A DNA stretch of 64,000 nucleotides, from positions 1 to 64,000 of the forward strand of contig JBBSGP010000011.1 of NCBI GenBank assembly GCA_038253885.1. Reading direction: 5' to 3'. Positions 1-8,698 of this stretch are shown here, one piece after another. Origin of the DNA: JALZAQ01 sp038253885. Lineage in GTDB: Bacteria; Gemmatimonadota; Gemmatimonadetes; Gemmatimonadales; Gemmatimonadaceae. The notes beneath the pieces were generated by a model. It searched no databases and was not told the DNA's origin. It was given only the letters and a program-made list of their open reading frames with translations. Each line of letters begins with the position of its first letter. Position 1 is the stretch's first letter. Made by a program: the position numbers and the translations under genes.

Positions 1-1
1 G

Positions 2-1165
2 CGTGAGCGTCAGCTCGTGGCGCTGTCGCCGCTGGCATGGTACAGCCGGACCGGTGGAGTGACCGCTGCCGTCCGCGTCAGGAGCAACTACCAGGGGTTG
101 GTGGACGAGCGCGAGCTCGGGCTGGCGCTGTCGGAAAAACTTCCGCGCTACCCGAGTCGCGTCGACTCGCTCGGCCGGTATGCGCCGGGCGAGCAGGCGA
201 CCGGGTCGTCGCGAGTTCAGGGGTGGGCGGTGGTGGAGAATCCACGCATCGGGCAACGCGATCCGCTCATCGGTGTCCGGGCCGGGCTATGGGCGCTCGA
301 TGGCATCGCTCGTGGTGAGCTGCGAAAGCGGTGGGACAAGAGCCCGTTGCCGATCGTGCGCCCTTCGCAGGTGACACGCACACTCGCGCTCGGGGCTACG
401 TTTCCCTACGACAGCAAGTGGCTCGATTTCGAACGCTGGTCCGACGTCAGCACGCTCGATCTCACACTGGACGAAGACCGGCAGGCCTCATCCGCCATCG
501 GCGTGGCCTCCCACGTCCGCGTCGTCGGTGGATGGAGTGGCGGGCAGCACGCTCGCGCGCTGGGCGGGGCGCTGTACGGCGTTGCCGAGCTGGAGCTGAA
601 AAAGAGCAGCGTGCGGGGGGCCAGAGGACTCGATCACGTTCGCGTCTATCTTGGCCTCAGTGATAACACTCCGCTCCAGCGATCGATCGGTGTGGCCGCA
701 CTGGACGGGTTCCAAACCTTCGAGAATCACCTGCTGCGGCCGGCCGGATCCGTGCTGTCGCCCTACGGCTCCCGAAACGTGCACTACGAGGCGATCGGAG
801 GGGCGGCGTTGCGGGGCTACTCTCCACTGCTGCGCGTTCGCCAGCTCGGCACGGGCAACATCGCTGCCGCGAATCTGGAGCTCACCGAGGCGGTGAACCG
901 GCCCAGGATCGGGTCGCTGGTTCCTCAGTTCCGCTTGGGGGCCTTTGGCGATGCCGGACTCCTTCTCGGGCCGGCCCGTCTTCAGGATGCCACCCTTGTC
1001 GATGGCGGAGTCGGACTGTCGGCTCGGGGCCGTCTGTTCGATCGAACCTACGCAGTACGCGTCGATCAGCCGCTGTACGTCCGCCAACCGCTGCTTGCCG
1101 TGGGCGGGCCGGATGTGGAGCGAGTCAAGCTTCGGTGGGCCTTCTCGTTCCGGGATCTGTGGTGA
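2..1165 (+). CDS. C-terminal part of an outer-membrane beta-barrel type protein (truncated by window edge)
   Basis: The frame is open to the left edge with no convincing start, so only the last 387 or so residues are visible. They consist of alternating hydrophobic and polar stretches rich in Gly, Arg and Leu, and they end in an aromatic residue (Trp after FSFRDL). This ending is typical of outer-membrane barrels recognised by BamA. No catalytic motif is visible. In this kind of genome such barrels are often fused to an N-terminal peptidase domain, but that part lies outside the window, so no enzymatic function is claimed. Confidence 0.6.
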   Translation, partial: RERQLVALSPLAWYSRTGGVTAAVRVRSNYQGLVDERELGLALSEKLPRYPSRVDSLGRYAPGEQATGSSRVQGWAVVENPRIGQRDPLIGVRAGLWALDGIARGELRKRWDKSPLPIVRPSQVTRTLALGATFPYDSKWLDFERWSDVSTLDLTLDEDRQASSAIGVASHVRVVGGWSGGQHARALGGALYGVAELELKKSSVRGARGLDHVRVYLGLSDNTPLQRSIGVAALDGFQTFENHLLRPAGSVLSPYGSRNVHYEAIGGAALRGYSPLLRVRQLGTGNIAAANLELTEAVNRPRIGSLVPQFRLGAFGDAGLLLGPARLQDATLVDGGVGLSARGRLFDRTYAVRVDQPLYVRQPLLAVGGPDVERVKLRWAFSFRDLW

Positions 1166-1176
1166 AGCCGGACGCT

Positions 1177-2991
1177 CTAGCCTTTCTTGCCGTGGCGGTC
1201 GGTCATGAGGATGGTCAAGATCATGTAGACGGCGATGGCGGCGGCCACGAGGAAGCCTGACGTGCCGAGAACCCGCCGGTAGGGAAGGAGCATAGCGCTG
1301 GCGATCAGGAGGCCGGCGAGAGCGAGCCCCGAGAACACGCGATTGGCGATCTTCTGCATCCCGGAAAGAAGAACCGGTAGCTGCGGCGCATCGACTCTCA
1401 CCCCGAAGTCGTTCGCGGCCAGGAGCGCCGTGATCTGGTCGACCCGTCGCGGCAGCACGCTCACCAGGTCGGACGCCTGTGTCAGCACCTGATACATCCG
1501 GCTCGAGCTCAACTCGCGCTTCATCCGTTCGTTGGCGATGTGGTTGCCGAACTCGCGAACCGCCGCGAACGGACTGAAGGAGGGATCGAGGGCGCGGCTC
1601 ACCGCGTCGAGGTTGAACAAGGCTTTCCCGAGCAGAGTCAGCTCGGCGGGGAGGCGAAGCCGCCGCTGGTATGAGATGTTGATCAGCTCATAGATGAGCG
1701 TGCCGGCGTGAATCTCCCCAACGGCGCGATCATAGTTCCGGCTCACCAGCGAGGCGATCTGGCGCACGTAGCCCGCGCGGTCGAAGTCGTCATCCACCGG
1801 CTGACCCATCTCGATCAGCGTCTCCGCCACCGCGTCTCCCCGATTGTCCGCGAGGTCGAGGAGGACGCGCACCATCTGCTCGCGCAGCGAGTTCGAGAGG
1901 TGCGCGGTCATGCCGAAGTCGATCAGGGCGAGCTTGACGTCGGTCTCCTCGGCGTCGCGCGGGGCATCGGCCCGCGCTTCCTGCTCGATCTTCGCGAGCG
2001 GGGTCGATGCCGGACGCACCTCGAGCCGACGATCGGCCGATGCCGCCTGCGACGGCGTGTCGGGATTCTGACGCCCGGGGAGCACGACGAAGACGTTGCC
2101 GGGATGGGGATCGGCGTGAAAGTGGCCGTCGATGGTGATCTGCTTGAGGTACGCCTTGGCAAACTCGTCAGCCAGGCGCGCGAAGTCGTGCTCCATCCGG
2201 GCGATCGGCGGGATCTCGTCCATCTTGACGCCGCGGATGCGCTCGGACGTGAGAACGCGCTGCGAAGAATAGCCCTCGATCACCCGCGGGATCAGCAGGT
2301 GGGGAAACTGCGCCAGCGACCGCCGGAAGGACGCCGAGTTCCGCGCCTCGATTCGATAGTCCAGCTCGTCCGACAGCGCGCGCTCGAGCTGCTGGATGAT
2401 GCCGACGATGTCGATGCGCGCGCCGGCTTCCGTGTGCTCGCTGAGAAACTGGGCGAGCTGGTTGAAGAACTCGAGATCATCGGCGAGCACCTCGCGGATG
2501 CCGGGGCGCTGCACTTTGACCACGACCGACCGGCCGTCCCGCAGCTCGGCGCCATGGACTTGTCCAAGGCTCGCCGTCCCGATCGGCTTCTCCTCGAACG
2601 TGCGAAAGAGCTTGCTGATCCGGGCTCCCAGCTCCTCCTGGACGGTGCGCTCGACGTCGGCATAGGGGATCTCGCCCACATCATCCTGCAGCCGCTCGAG
2701 CTCCTCGATGTACACCGCCGGAATCAGGTCGGGGCGGGTCGACAGTACCTGACCTAGCTTCACGTAGGCGGGCCCGAGCTCCACCAGCCGCTTGCGAAAG
2801 GCGACAGCGCGGTCGGCCTGGCCGGTCTCCTCCGAGGTCGTTCCTGCCGGCTCGACCTCGTCGGGTGCCAGGGCCTGCAGCCCCTGGCGGTTCGCGAAAT
2901 CCTTGAGGCCGTAGCGCGTGAACAGGCCGACGGTCGCCGCCAGCCGGGGGAGGTAGCTCGGTGCGAGAATCATGGCGGCTGCCGAGTGCAT
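1177..2991 (-). CDS. ABC1/UbiB/AarF-family atypical kinase
   Basis: This 604-residue protein has the UbiB-family hallmarks: the KLGQ motif in the N-terminal extension, an Ala/Gly-rich nucleotide loop (GTASLGQVH), the VVVKVQRPG lysine, the HADPHPGN catalytic loop and the IDFGM metal site. Two hydrophobic helices near the C terminus should anchor it in the membrane. Family members act as ATPases or kinases that support isoprenoid quinone synthesis, which fits the menaquinone genes elsewhere in the window. A stretch of about 50 residues rich in Ala, Arg and Asp separates the catalytic loop from IDFG, where the family usually has about ten. The start is uncertain; an in-frame ATG lies 18 bp downstream at 2973. 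The gene is convergent with the barrel gene to its left. Confidence 0.88.
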   Translation of the reverse strand: MHSAAAMILAPSYLPRLAATVGLFTRYGLKDFANRQGLQALAPDEVEPAGTTSEETGQADRAVAFRKRLVELGPAYVKLGQVLSTRPDLIPAVYIEELERLQDDVGEIPYADVERTVQEELGARISKLFRTFEEKPIGTASLGQVHGAELRDGRSVVVKVQRPGIREVLADDLEFFNQLAQFLSEHTEAGARIDIVGIIQQLERALSDELDYRIEARNSASFRRSLAQFPHLLIPRVIEGYSSQRVLTSERIRGVKMDEIPPIARMEHDFARLADEFAKAYLKQITIDGHFHADPHPGNVFVVLPGRQNPDTPSQAASADRRLEVRPASTPLAKIEQEARADAPRDAEETDVKLALIDFGMTAHLSNSLREQMVRVLLDLADNRGDAVAETLIEMGQPVDDDFDRAGYVRQIASLVSRNYDRAVGEIHAGTLIYELINISYQRRLRLPAELTLLGKALFNLDAVSRALDPSFSPFAAVREFGNHIANERMKRELSSSRMYQVLTQASDLVSVLPRRVDQITALLAANDFGVRVDAPQLPVLLSGMQKIANRVFSGLALAGLLIASAMLLPYRRVLGTSGFLVAAAIAVYMILTILMTDRHGKKG

Positions 2992-3071
2992 GAGACGTAC
3001 CGTGACCGGCGGAAGTGGGGATGACCGGCCCGCCCTGCCGAAACTTCATCGCGGGCGTGATATTGGTGCTC

Positions 3072-3090
3072 CCGCGGAGTGTCTCCGCGG
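3072..3090. repeat. Inverted repeat between ubiB-like gene and cupin gene
   Basis: Two perfect 8-bp arms (CCGCGGAG and CTCCGCGG) flank a 3-base TGT spacer. The repeat lies 24 bp before the start of the cupin gene and within the divergent intergenic region. It could be a hairpin in the leader RNA or a protein-binding palindrome. There is no T-run, so it is not a typical terminator. Confidence 0.4.
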
Positions 3091-3113
3091 ATCCCACTCC
3101 AGCGAGATCGTTG

Positions 3114-3530
3114 ATGCCTGACTCTCCTCGCGACCGGCCGGTGGATCAGCCGGCCGCCGGCCGCATGAAAGTGACAGTTGTGCCCAAACCCTGGGGACAC
3201 GAGACCATCTGGGCCCACACCGACCGCTACGTCGGCAAGATTCTTCACATCAGGGCAGGCCAGCGTTTGTCGGACCAGTATCATGTCCGGAAGGATGAGA
3301 CGGTGCACCTGCTGTCTGGCGAGCTGATCTACTGGGTGCAGCAGCCGGATGCGGAGGGTCTGAAGGACATGCATCTGAAGGTGGGCGAGAGCTTCCGCAT
3401 CACAGCCGGAACCGTGCACTCCATGGAAGCGGTGACGGATTGCGATGTTCTCGAAGCGTCGACGCCCGATCTGGACGATGTCGTTCGCCTCAAGGACCGG
3501 TACGGTCGTGAGGGAACGAGCGCGCCATGA
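3114..3530 (+). CDS. Cupin-domain protein resembling the mannose-6-phosphate isomerase type II domain
   Basis: This 138-residue protein is a single cupin barrel. It contains KPWGHETIW, the beta-strand motif YHVRKDETVHLLSG and a late His in GTVHSMEA, which are the likely metal ligands. The pattern is that of the cupin half of mannose-6-phosphate isomerase / mannose-1-phosphate guanylyltransferase proteins. The ATG at 3114 is preferred because upstream codons read as non-coding; a later ATG at 3165 also works. Its last 4 bp overlap the next gene, a sugar nucleotidyltransferase. This suggests that both act on activated sugars for the cell surface, but the substrate cannot be told from sequence. 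Confidence 0.75.
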   Translation: MPDSPRDRPVDQPAAGRMKVTVVPKPWGHETIWAHTDRYVGKILHIRAGQRLSDQYHVRKDETVHLLSGELIYWVQQPDAEGLKDMHLKVGESFRITAGTVHSMEAVTDCDVLEASTPDLDDVVRLKDRYGREGTSAP

Positions 3531-4510
3531 AAGTCATCATTCCGCTCGCGGGCAAGGGAACGCGTCTCCGCCCGCACACGCATGTGACGCCGAAGCCGAT
3601 GTTGAAGGTCGCGGGAAAGCCGGTGATGGCCTACATCCTCGACGATCTGCAGCGGCTGGGGGGCATCGATCAGATCGTCTACATCACCGGACATCTGAAG
3701 GAGAAGGTCGAAGAGTACGTTCGCACGGAGTTCGACTTTCCTTCCGTCTTTGTCGAGCAGAAGGTGCAGAACGGCACAGCGACGGCGGTCGAGCTGGCCC
3801 GGCCGTACGTGAACGAGCCGGTGCTGATCATCTTCGTCGACACGATCTTCGATGCCGACCTGTCGGTGATCCAGAAGAGCGACGCCGATGGGATCATCTG
3901 GGTGAAGGAGGTTGATGACTACCAGCGCTTCGGGGTGGTGGTCACCGATGCGGCGGGGAACATGACGCGCATCATCGAGAAGCCGACGACGCCGGTGTCC
4001 CGTCGCGCCAACATCGGCCTCTACTACATCAGGAACTGGAAGCTGCTCTACGAGGGCATCGATCACATCATGCGACAGCCCGCGAACAAGGGCGAGTACT
4101 ATCTGACGGATGCCTTTCAGTACATGATCGACAAGGGGGCGCGGATCAGTGTGATCGATGTCGAGGGGTGGTACGATGCGGGAAAGCTCGACACGCTGCT
4201 GGAGACCAACCGCGTGATGCTGGAGAAGGGACGGGCTCGGGCTCCGGCCGCTGGCGCCGGCGTCTTCATCGTCGATCCCGTCTACATCGAAGATGATGTC
4301 TCGATCACCAGCTCGACGATCGGGCCCAACGTGTCGGTGGGGACGGGAAGCGTCATCGACGGGTCGGTGATCCGCGACTCCGTGATCGGCGAGCGCACGC
4401 GGATCACGCGATCGGTGCTGACGAACTCGATGATCGGCGACGAGGCGGTGGTGGAGGGGGTGACCGGCGATGTGACGCTCGGCGATCACGCCGAGGTGCG
4501 CGCGAGCTGA
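3527..4510 (+). CDS. Sugar-phosphate nucleotidyltransferase with C-terminal left-handed beta-helix
   Basis: This 327-residue protein starts with the nucleotidyltransferase signature GKGTRLRP, followed by PKPM. It contains the metal-binding FVDT stretch and GWYDAGK near the end of the catalytic domain. The last 80 or so residues carry hexapeptide-like repeats (IGPNVSVG, SVIRDSVIGERT) typical of glucose-1-phosphate thymidylyl- or uridylyltransferases of the long type. The family makes NDP-sugars from sugar 1-phosphates. The start ATG overlaps the stop of the cupin gene (ATGA), so the two are translationally coupled. The exact base and sugar specificity is not resolvable. Confidence 0.88.
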   Translation: MKVIIPLAGKGTRLRPHTHVTPKPMLKVAGKPVMAYILDDLQRLGGIDQIVYITGHLKEKVEEYVRTEFDFPSVFVEQKVQNGTATAVELARPYVNEPVLIIFVDTIFDADLSVIQKSDADGIIWVKEVDDYQRFGVVVTDAAGNMTRIIEKPTTPVSRRANIGLYYIRNWKLLYEGIDHIMRQPANKGEYYLTDAFQYMIDKGARISVIDVEGWYDAGKLDTLLETNRVMLEKGRARAPAAGAGVFIVDPVYIEDDVSITSSTIGPNVSVGTGSVIDGSVIRDSVIGERTRITRSVLTNSMIGDEAVVEGVTGDVTLGDHAEVRAS

Positions 4511-4531
4511 ACGCGGCGTTGCCGGCGTCGG

Positions 4532-5734
4532 TCAACTCGCGAGGCCGGCGGCTCCAACGACGATGCCGAGGGCACGCGCGATACCCAGGCGGCCGTCGGT
4601 ATTCTCGAACCACTCGCCGGCGGTGTGGGCATCGCCCCCGCGCCCACCGGCTCCGATGGCGATAGCCGGAATTCCACAGCTGATCGGTGCATTCGCATCG
4701 GTGGATGCGGTCGCGAGCTCGGGGTCGCGGCCGATCAACCGCGTCGCCTCCATCGCCAGGACCACGAGCGGATGGTCCACCGGCGTCTCTCCGCTGGGCC
4801 GTTCCCCGATCACGGTGATGGAGGATGTGAGCGCCGGCGTGCCGCGCGCTCGACGACCGTTCTCCTCCGACTCGGCCATACGTACGGCCGTCCTGATCTC
4901 CCGGTCCATCCGCTCGATCGCCGTCCCGCTCGTGGATCGGAGGTCGATCTCGAGCCACGCGTCGTCGGGGATCGCGTTGACCGAGATCCCTCCGCCGATG
5001 CGACCCACCGACAGCGTCGTCCGCGGCTCCGCAGGCAGAGCCAGCCTCGAGAGCACATACGTCGCCGCGGCGGCGGCGTGCACCGCGTTCGGTGTGCCGA
5101 ACGCGGTCCAGCTGTGGCCGCCGGCGCCACGGAAGATCACCCGGTACCGGCGTGACCCCAGGGCGCGGCAGACGATGCGCTCATCGCCGGCTCCATCGAG
5201 GGCGATGGCGGCCCGTGCATCGCGGGCGTCGCGCCCGAAGATGTGCTTCGCCCCACGAAGATCGCCCGCCCCTTCCTCGCCCGTGGTGGCGACGAAGTCC
5301 ACCGGCGCGCGCGTGCGGAGATGCGTTCCGTCGATCGCTTCGGCCAGTGCCAGCATGGCCGCGAGCCCCCGGCCGTTGTCACCGATCCCCGGGCCGACGA
5401 GCCGCGGCCCGGTGCGCTGCACCGACAGCTGCACGTCACGAGGAAAGACCGTATCGAGATGCGCGCAGACGACGACCGGACTCTCTTCACCGGACCCCGG
5501 ACGGCGACCGATCACGTTTCCCGCGCCGTCGGTGCGGACATCTTCGAGCCCGAGAGTGCGGAAGCGGCCAGCCATCCAGTTCGCGCGCTCTGCCTCCTCG
5601 CCCGTCGGAGCGGCGATCTCCGAGACCGCGATCTGGATCGCGACGATCGCCTCGTCGCGGGCGGCCAACCGCTGCCGCGCGCGGTACAGCGATTCGTGAT
5701 GCCAGAGCGTCCGGAGTGGAGAAGTCGCCGACAT
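4532..5734 (-). CDS. M20-family zinc metallopeptidase/amidohydrolase
   Basis: This 400-residue protein has the full set of M20 metal-site motifs: CAHLDTVF (His and Asp), GIGDNGRG (bridging Asp), TGEEGAGD (catalytic and metal Glu), a later ALDGAG Asp and the C-terminal GDAHTAGEW His. The insert between the two halves matches the dimerisation domain. Family members cleave peptides or deacylate N-acyl amino acids in the cytoplasm. The longer open frame upstream of 5734 is Arg-rich and reads as non-coding, so the ATG before SATSPLRTL was chosen. The gene is divergent from the next one across an 85-bp gap. Confidence 0.88.
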   Translation of the reverse strand: MSATSPLRTLWHHESLYRARQRLAARDEAIVAIQIAVSEIAAPTGEEAERANWMAGRFRTLGLEDVRTDGAGNVIGRRPGSGEESPVVVCAHLDTVFPRDVQLSVQRTGPRLVGPGIGDNGRGLAAMLALAEAIDGTHLRTRAPVDFVATTGEEGAGDLRGAKHIFGRDARDARAAIALDGAGDERIVCRALGSRRYRVIFRGAGGHSWTAFGTPNAVHAAAAATYVLSRLALPAEPRTTLSVGRIGGGISVNAIPDDAWLEIDLRSTSGTAIERMDREIRTAVRMAESEENGRRARGTPALTSSITVIGERPSGETPVDHPLVVLAMEATRLIGRDPELATASTDANAPISCGIPAIAIGAGGRGGDAHTAGEWFENTDGRLGIARALGIVVGAAGLAS

Positions 5735-5818
5735 GCTCTCAATTGAGCGGGCAGAAGCGGAATCGCAAGTCCCGCCGGGATATTGTTCGGTGGAGGAGCG
5801 GGAATAGATTCCACGCTC

Positions 5819-7069
5819 ATGCAGGAGCGCGATCTCATCCACGACTGGAATCTGACGTCGTCGCGGTTCGACTGGACGACCTGCCGTGTCGAGCTGAACG
5901 ACGAGACGCTGCGCGATGGTCTGCAGTGCCCGTCGGTCACCGACCCGGCGATCGAGGACAAGCAACGACTATTGCACCTGATGGTCGATCTGGGAATCGC
6001 GTCCGCCGACATCGGCCTACCCGGGGCGGGAGAGCGTTCCCGCACCGATACCCTGAGCCTCGCGCGCGAGATCGCCACCTCGCGGCTCCCGCTGGCCGCG
6101 AACTGTGCCGCCCGGACGGTCATCTCGGATGTCGAGCCGATCGCCCGAATCTCCCAGGAAGCCGGTATTCCGATCGAGGCGGCCACCTTCATCGGATCGT
6201 CTCCGATTCGGCAGTACGCGGAAGACTGGACGCTCGATCGCATGCTGAGGGTGAGCGAGGAGGCGGTCAGCTTCGCGGTCCGGGAGGGTCTTCCGGTCAT
6301 GTTCGTCACCGAGGACACCACCCGCGCTGCTCCCGATACGCTGATCGCGCTGTACGGTAACGCGATTCGCTGGGGCGCGCGGCGGCTCTGTCTGGCCGAC
6401 ACCGTCGGCCACGCCACGCCGGATGGCGTCCGCGCGCTCGTCCGGTTCGTGATCGAGAGGATCATCGCGCAAAGCGGAGAAGCGGTGAAGCTCGACTGGC
6501 ATGGGCACCGAGACCGTGGGCTCGGTCTGGCCAACTGCCTCGCCGCTATCGAGGCAGGGGTCGACCGCGTGCACGGCACCGCGCTCGGTATCGGCGAGCG
6601 TGTGGGGAACGCGGAGATGGATGTGCTGCTCATCAACCTCAAGCTGCTCGGTGCCCACCGCCACGATCTCACGAGACTCCCCGAGTATTCCCGTCTGGCA
6701 TCCCGCGCGTGCGGCGTGCCGATCGCGCCGAGCTACCCGGTGATCGGAGAGGACGCCTTTCGTACCGCTACGGGCGTGCACGCCGCGGCCATCGTCAAGG
6801 CCCGCAGAAAGGGCCACGCGTGGTTGGCCGACCGCATCTACTCGGGGGTTCCGGCCGGGGACTTCGGGCTTTCCCAGCGCATCGATGTCTCGCACGTGTC
6901 CGGTCTCTCGAACGTGAAGTGCTGGCTGGAGGAGCACGGCCACGACGCCAGCGACGAGGGTCTCGGCCGGCATGTCCTCGACGCCGCGAAGAGGGCGAGC
7001 CGGGTGTTGCGCGACGAGGAGCTCTCCGCGCTCGTCGCGGAGTACGCGCGCACGCCCTCCGGCGCGTGA
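5819..7069 (+). CDS. LeuA-like aldolase (2-isopropylmalate synthase/HMG-CoA lyase superfamily)
   Basis: This 416-residue TIM-barrel enzyme opens with ELNDETLRDGLQ, the acetyl-CoA-dependent aldolase signature. It carries the metal-binding HGHRDRGLGLAN and the GIGERVGNAEMD loop of the LeuA family. Such enzymes condense acetyl-CoA with a 2-oxo acid. The product is not certain: 2-isopropylmalate, citramalate or homocitrate are all possible. No other leucine genes are nearby, and the length leaves little room for the C-terminal leucine-binding domain. A TTG start at 5783 is possible, but the ATG at 5819 is preferred. Its stop overlaps the next start (GTGA). Confidence 0.82.
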   Translation: MQERDLIHDWNLTSSRFDWTTCRVELNDETLRDGLQCPSVTDPAIEDKQRLLHLMVDLGIASADIGLPGAGERSRTDTLSLAREIATSRLPLAANCAARTVISDVEPIARISQEAGIPIEAATFIGSSPIRQYAEDWTLDRMLRVSEEAVSFAVREGLPVMFVTEDTTRAAPDTLIALYGNAIRWGARRLCLADTVGHATPDGVRALVRFVIERIIAQSGEAVKLDWHGHRDRGLGLANCLAAIEAGVDRVHGTALGIGERVGNAEMDVLLINLKLLGAHRHDLTRLPEYSRLASRACGVPIAPSYPVIGEDAFRTATGVHAAAIVKARRKGHAWLADRIYSGVPAGDFGLSQRIDVSHVSGLSNVKCWLEEHGHDASDEGLGRHVLDAAKRASRVLRDEELSALVAEYARTPSGA

Positions 7070-8658
7070 CCGACACGCTCGCCAAGCTCCTCGACGGCTA
7101 TCTCGAGCTCCGCTGGGTCATGGATCCGGTGGAAGCGACCGACGTCGGGCGCCACGAGTACGATCACCTCTTTGCCGATTACCGGTCCGGACCGGTGCGC
7201 GAGTTCGCGGCCGCGCTGCGCAGCTACACCGCGAGTCTCGAGGAGGCCGAGGCCGACTGCCTCGATGATGAGATCGATCGGACCGCCGCTCTGCACAGCG
7301 CTCGTCACGATCTCCTCGTGCTGGAGGAAGAGCGTGCTTTCCGGCGCGACCCCGGACTGCATCTGGCCCACGCGTTGAACGGTCTGTTTCTGCTCGCGGC
7401 GCGAAACGCGCAGGCCCCGACGGCGCGCGCGGCCGCTCTGCTCGCGCGGCTGCGAGCGCTTCCGGACTTCCTCCAGCGTTCCGCGGACGTCGTGGTCGCG
7501 CCGGCGACGATGTTTGTGGAGACGGCACAGAGCATGATCCCGGGCGGACTGTCGCTGGTTCGCGATGCGCTCGACGATCCCGAGCTCGATCTCTCGTCGC
7601 TCGATGCCACCGAACTCGAGGAGGCGCGCTCCGGGGCCGCGGTCGCGCTGGTCGAGTTCAACGATGCGCTGTCCGTCATGGGCGAGACCGCCCGGCCGGA
7701 CTTCGCACTCGGGCGGACTCTCTTCGACCGGAAGCTTCATACCGCGCACATGCTCCGGGAGAACGCCGACGAGCTCTACCGCTACGGCGAGCGGCTTCGC
7801 GATTCCGCCCTGGCCGACCTGTCGCGGCTCGCCGAGGAGATCTCACCAGGCAGTCACTGGCGATCGGTGGTGGAGCGCTTGCGCGCCGATCAACCGGCCG
7901 CGAAGAGCGTGCTCGCCGAGTACCGCGCCGCCATGGAGCGGGCCACCCGTCTCACCTCCGACCACGGCCTGGTTCCGGTGCCCGACGCTGCCCCGCGGGT
8001 GGTTCCGACGCCTGCCTTCCTGCGCTCGCTGGTACCGTTCGCTGCCTACCAGTCGCCGGGCGCGTTCGACGACGTGCAGAACGGCTTGTTCCTGGTGACA
8101 ATGCCCGAAAACGGCGAGCCCTGGCGCACACATTGTCGGTCGGAGCTGGCGACGACCGCGGTGCACGAGGCTATCCCGGGCCACCATCTACAGATTCTCA
8201 CTGCCAATCGGCTGCCGAGACCGGTTCGACGCGTGCTGGGCACGCCGGCCGTCCGCGAGGGCTGGGCGCTCTATTGCGAGTCACTTTTCGCTGAATTGGA
8301 TCTGCTATCGCCTCAGGAGCGCTTCTTCCAGACTCACCATCTGCTCTGGCGGGCCCTCCGCATTCTGCTCGACGTCGCGCTCCACACGCGCGATCTCCCG
8401 TTCGCCAGCGCCGTGCGAATGCTGCGCGACGATCTGGGCTTCGATGTCACCAGCGCCGAGGCGGAGGTGCGACGCTACTGCGCGACTCCCACGTATCAGC
8501 TGTGCTACGCCGTGGGTCGTCGCGACATTCTAACACTGCGGGAGGACGCGAAAGTGCAACGAGGGAAGGATTTTTCCCTCGGCGCCTTCCACGCTGATCT
8601 GTTGGGGTACGGCGCCCTTCCGGCCGTGCTCGCCCGCTGGGGAATGGGGCTCGTGTGA
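7066..8658 (+). CDS. DUF885-family predicted metal-dependent carboxypeptidase
   Basis: This 530-residue, mostly helical protein contains HEAIPGHHLQ, the metal-binding signature of the DUF885 family, in its C-terminal third. It is followed by REGWALYCESL, also typical of the family. These proteins are predicted zinc peptidases; few have been tested. I see no signal peptide, so this one is probably cytoplasmic. The frame is open much further upstream, but that part lies inside the LeuA-like gene. The GTG at 7066 forms a 4-bp overlap with it, so co-translation is likely. Confidence 0.85.
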   Translation: MTDTLAKLLDGYLELRWVMDPVEATDVGRHEYDHLFADYRSGPVREFAAALRSYTASLEEAEADCLDDEIDRTAALHSARHDLLVLEEERAFRRDPGLHLAHALNGLFLLAARNAQAPTARAAALLARLRALPDFLQRSADVVVAPATMFVETAQSMIPGGLSLVRDALDDPELDLSSLDATELEEARSGAAVALVEFNDALSVMGETARPDFALGRTLFDRKLHTAHMLRENADELYRYGERLRDSALADLSRLAEEISPGSHWRSVVERLRADQPAAKSVLAEYRAAMERATRLTSDHGLVPVPDAAPRVVPTPAFLRSLVPFAAYQSPGAFDDVQNGLFLVTMPENGEPWRTHCRSELATTAVHEAIPGHHLQILTANRLPRPVRRVLGTPAVREGWALYCESLFAELDLLSPQERFFQTHHLLWRALRILLDVALHTRDLPFASAVRMLRDDLGFDVTSAEAEVRRYCATPTYQLCYAVGRRDILTLREDAKVQRGKDFSLGAFHADLLGYGALPAVLARWGMGLV

Positions 8659-8698
8659 TCCCGGATATCGAGCGACATCCAGAGGGGACCTTCTCGTC

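Noticed and set aside
3329..4489. Long minus-strand open frame of 386 codons
   Set aside because: It lies opposite the clear nucleotidyltransferase gene. Its composition (His-, Asp- and Arg-rich) is what the antisense of a GC-rich gene gives.
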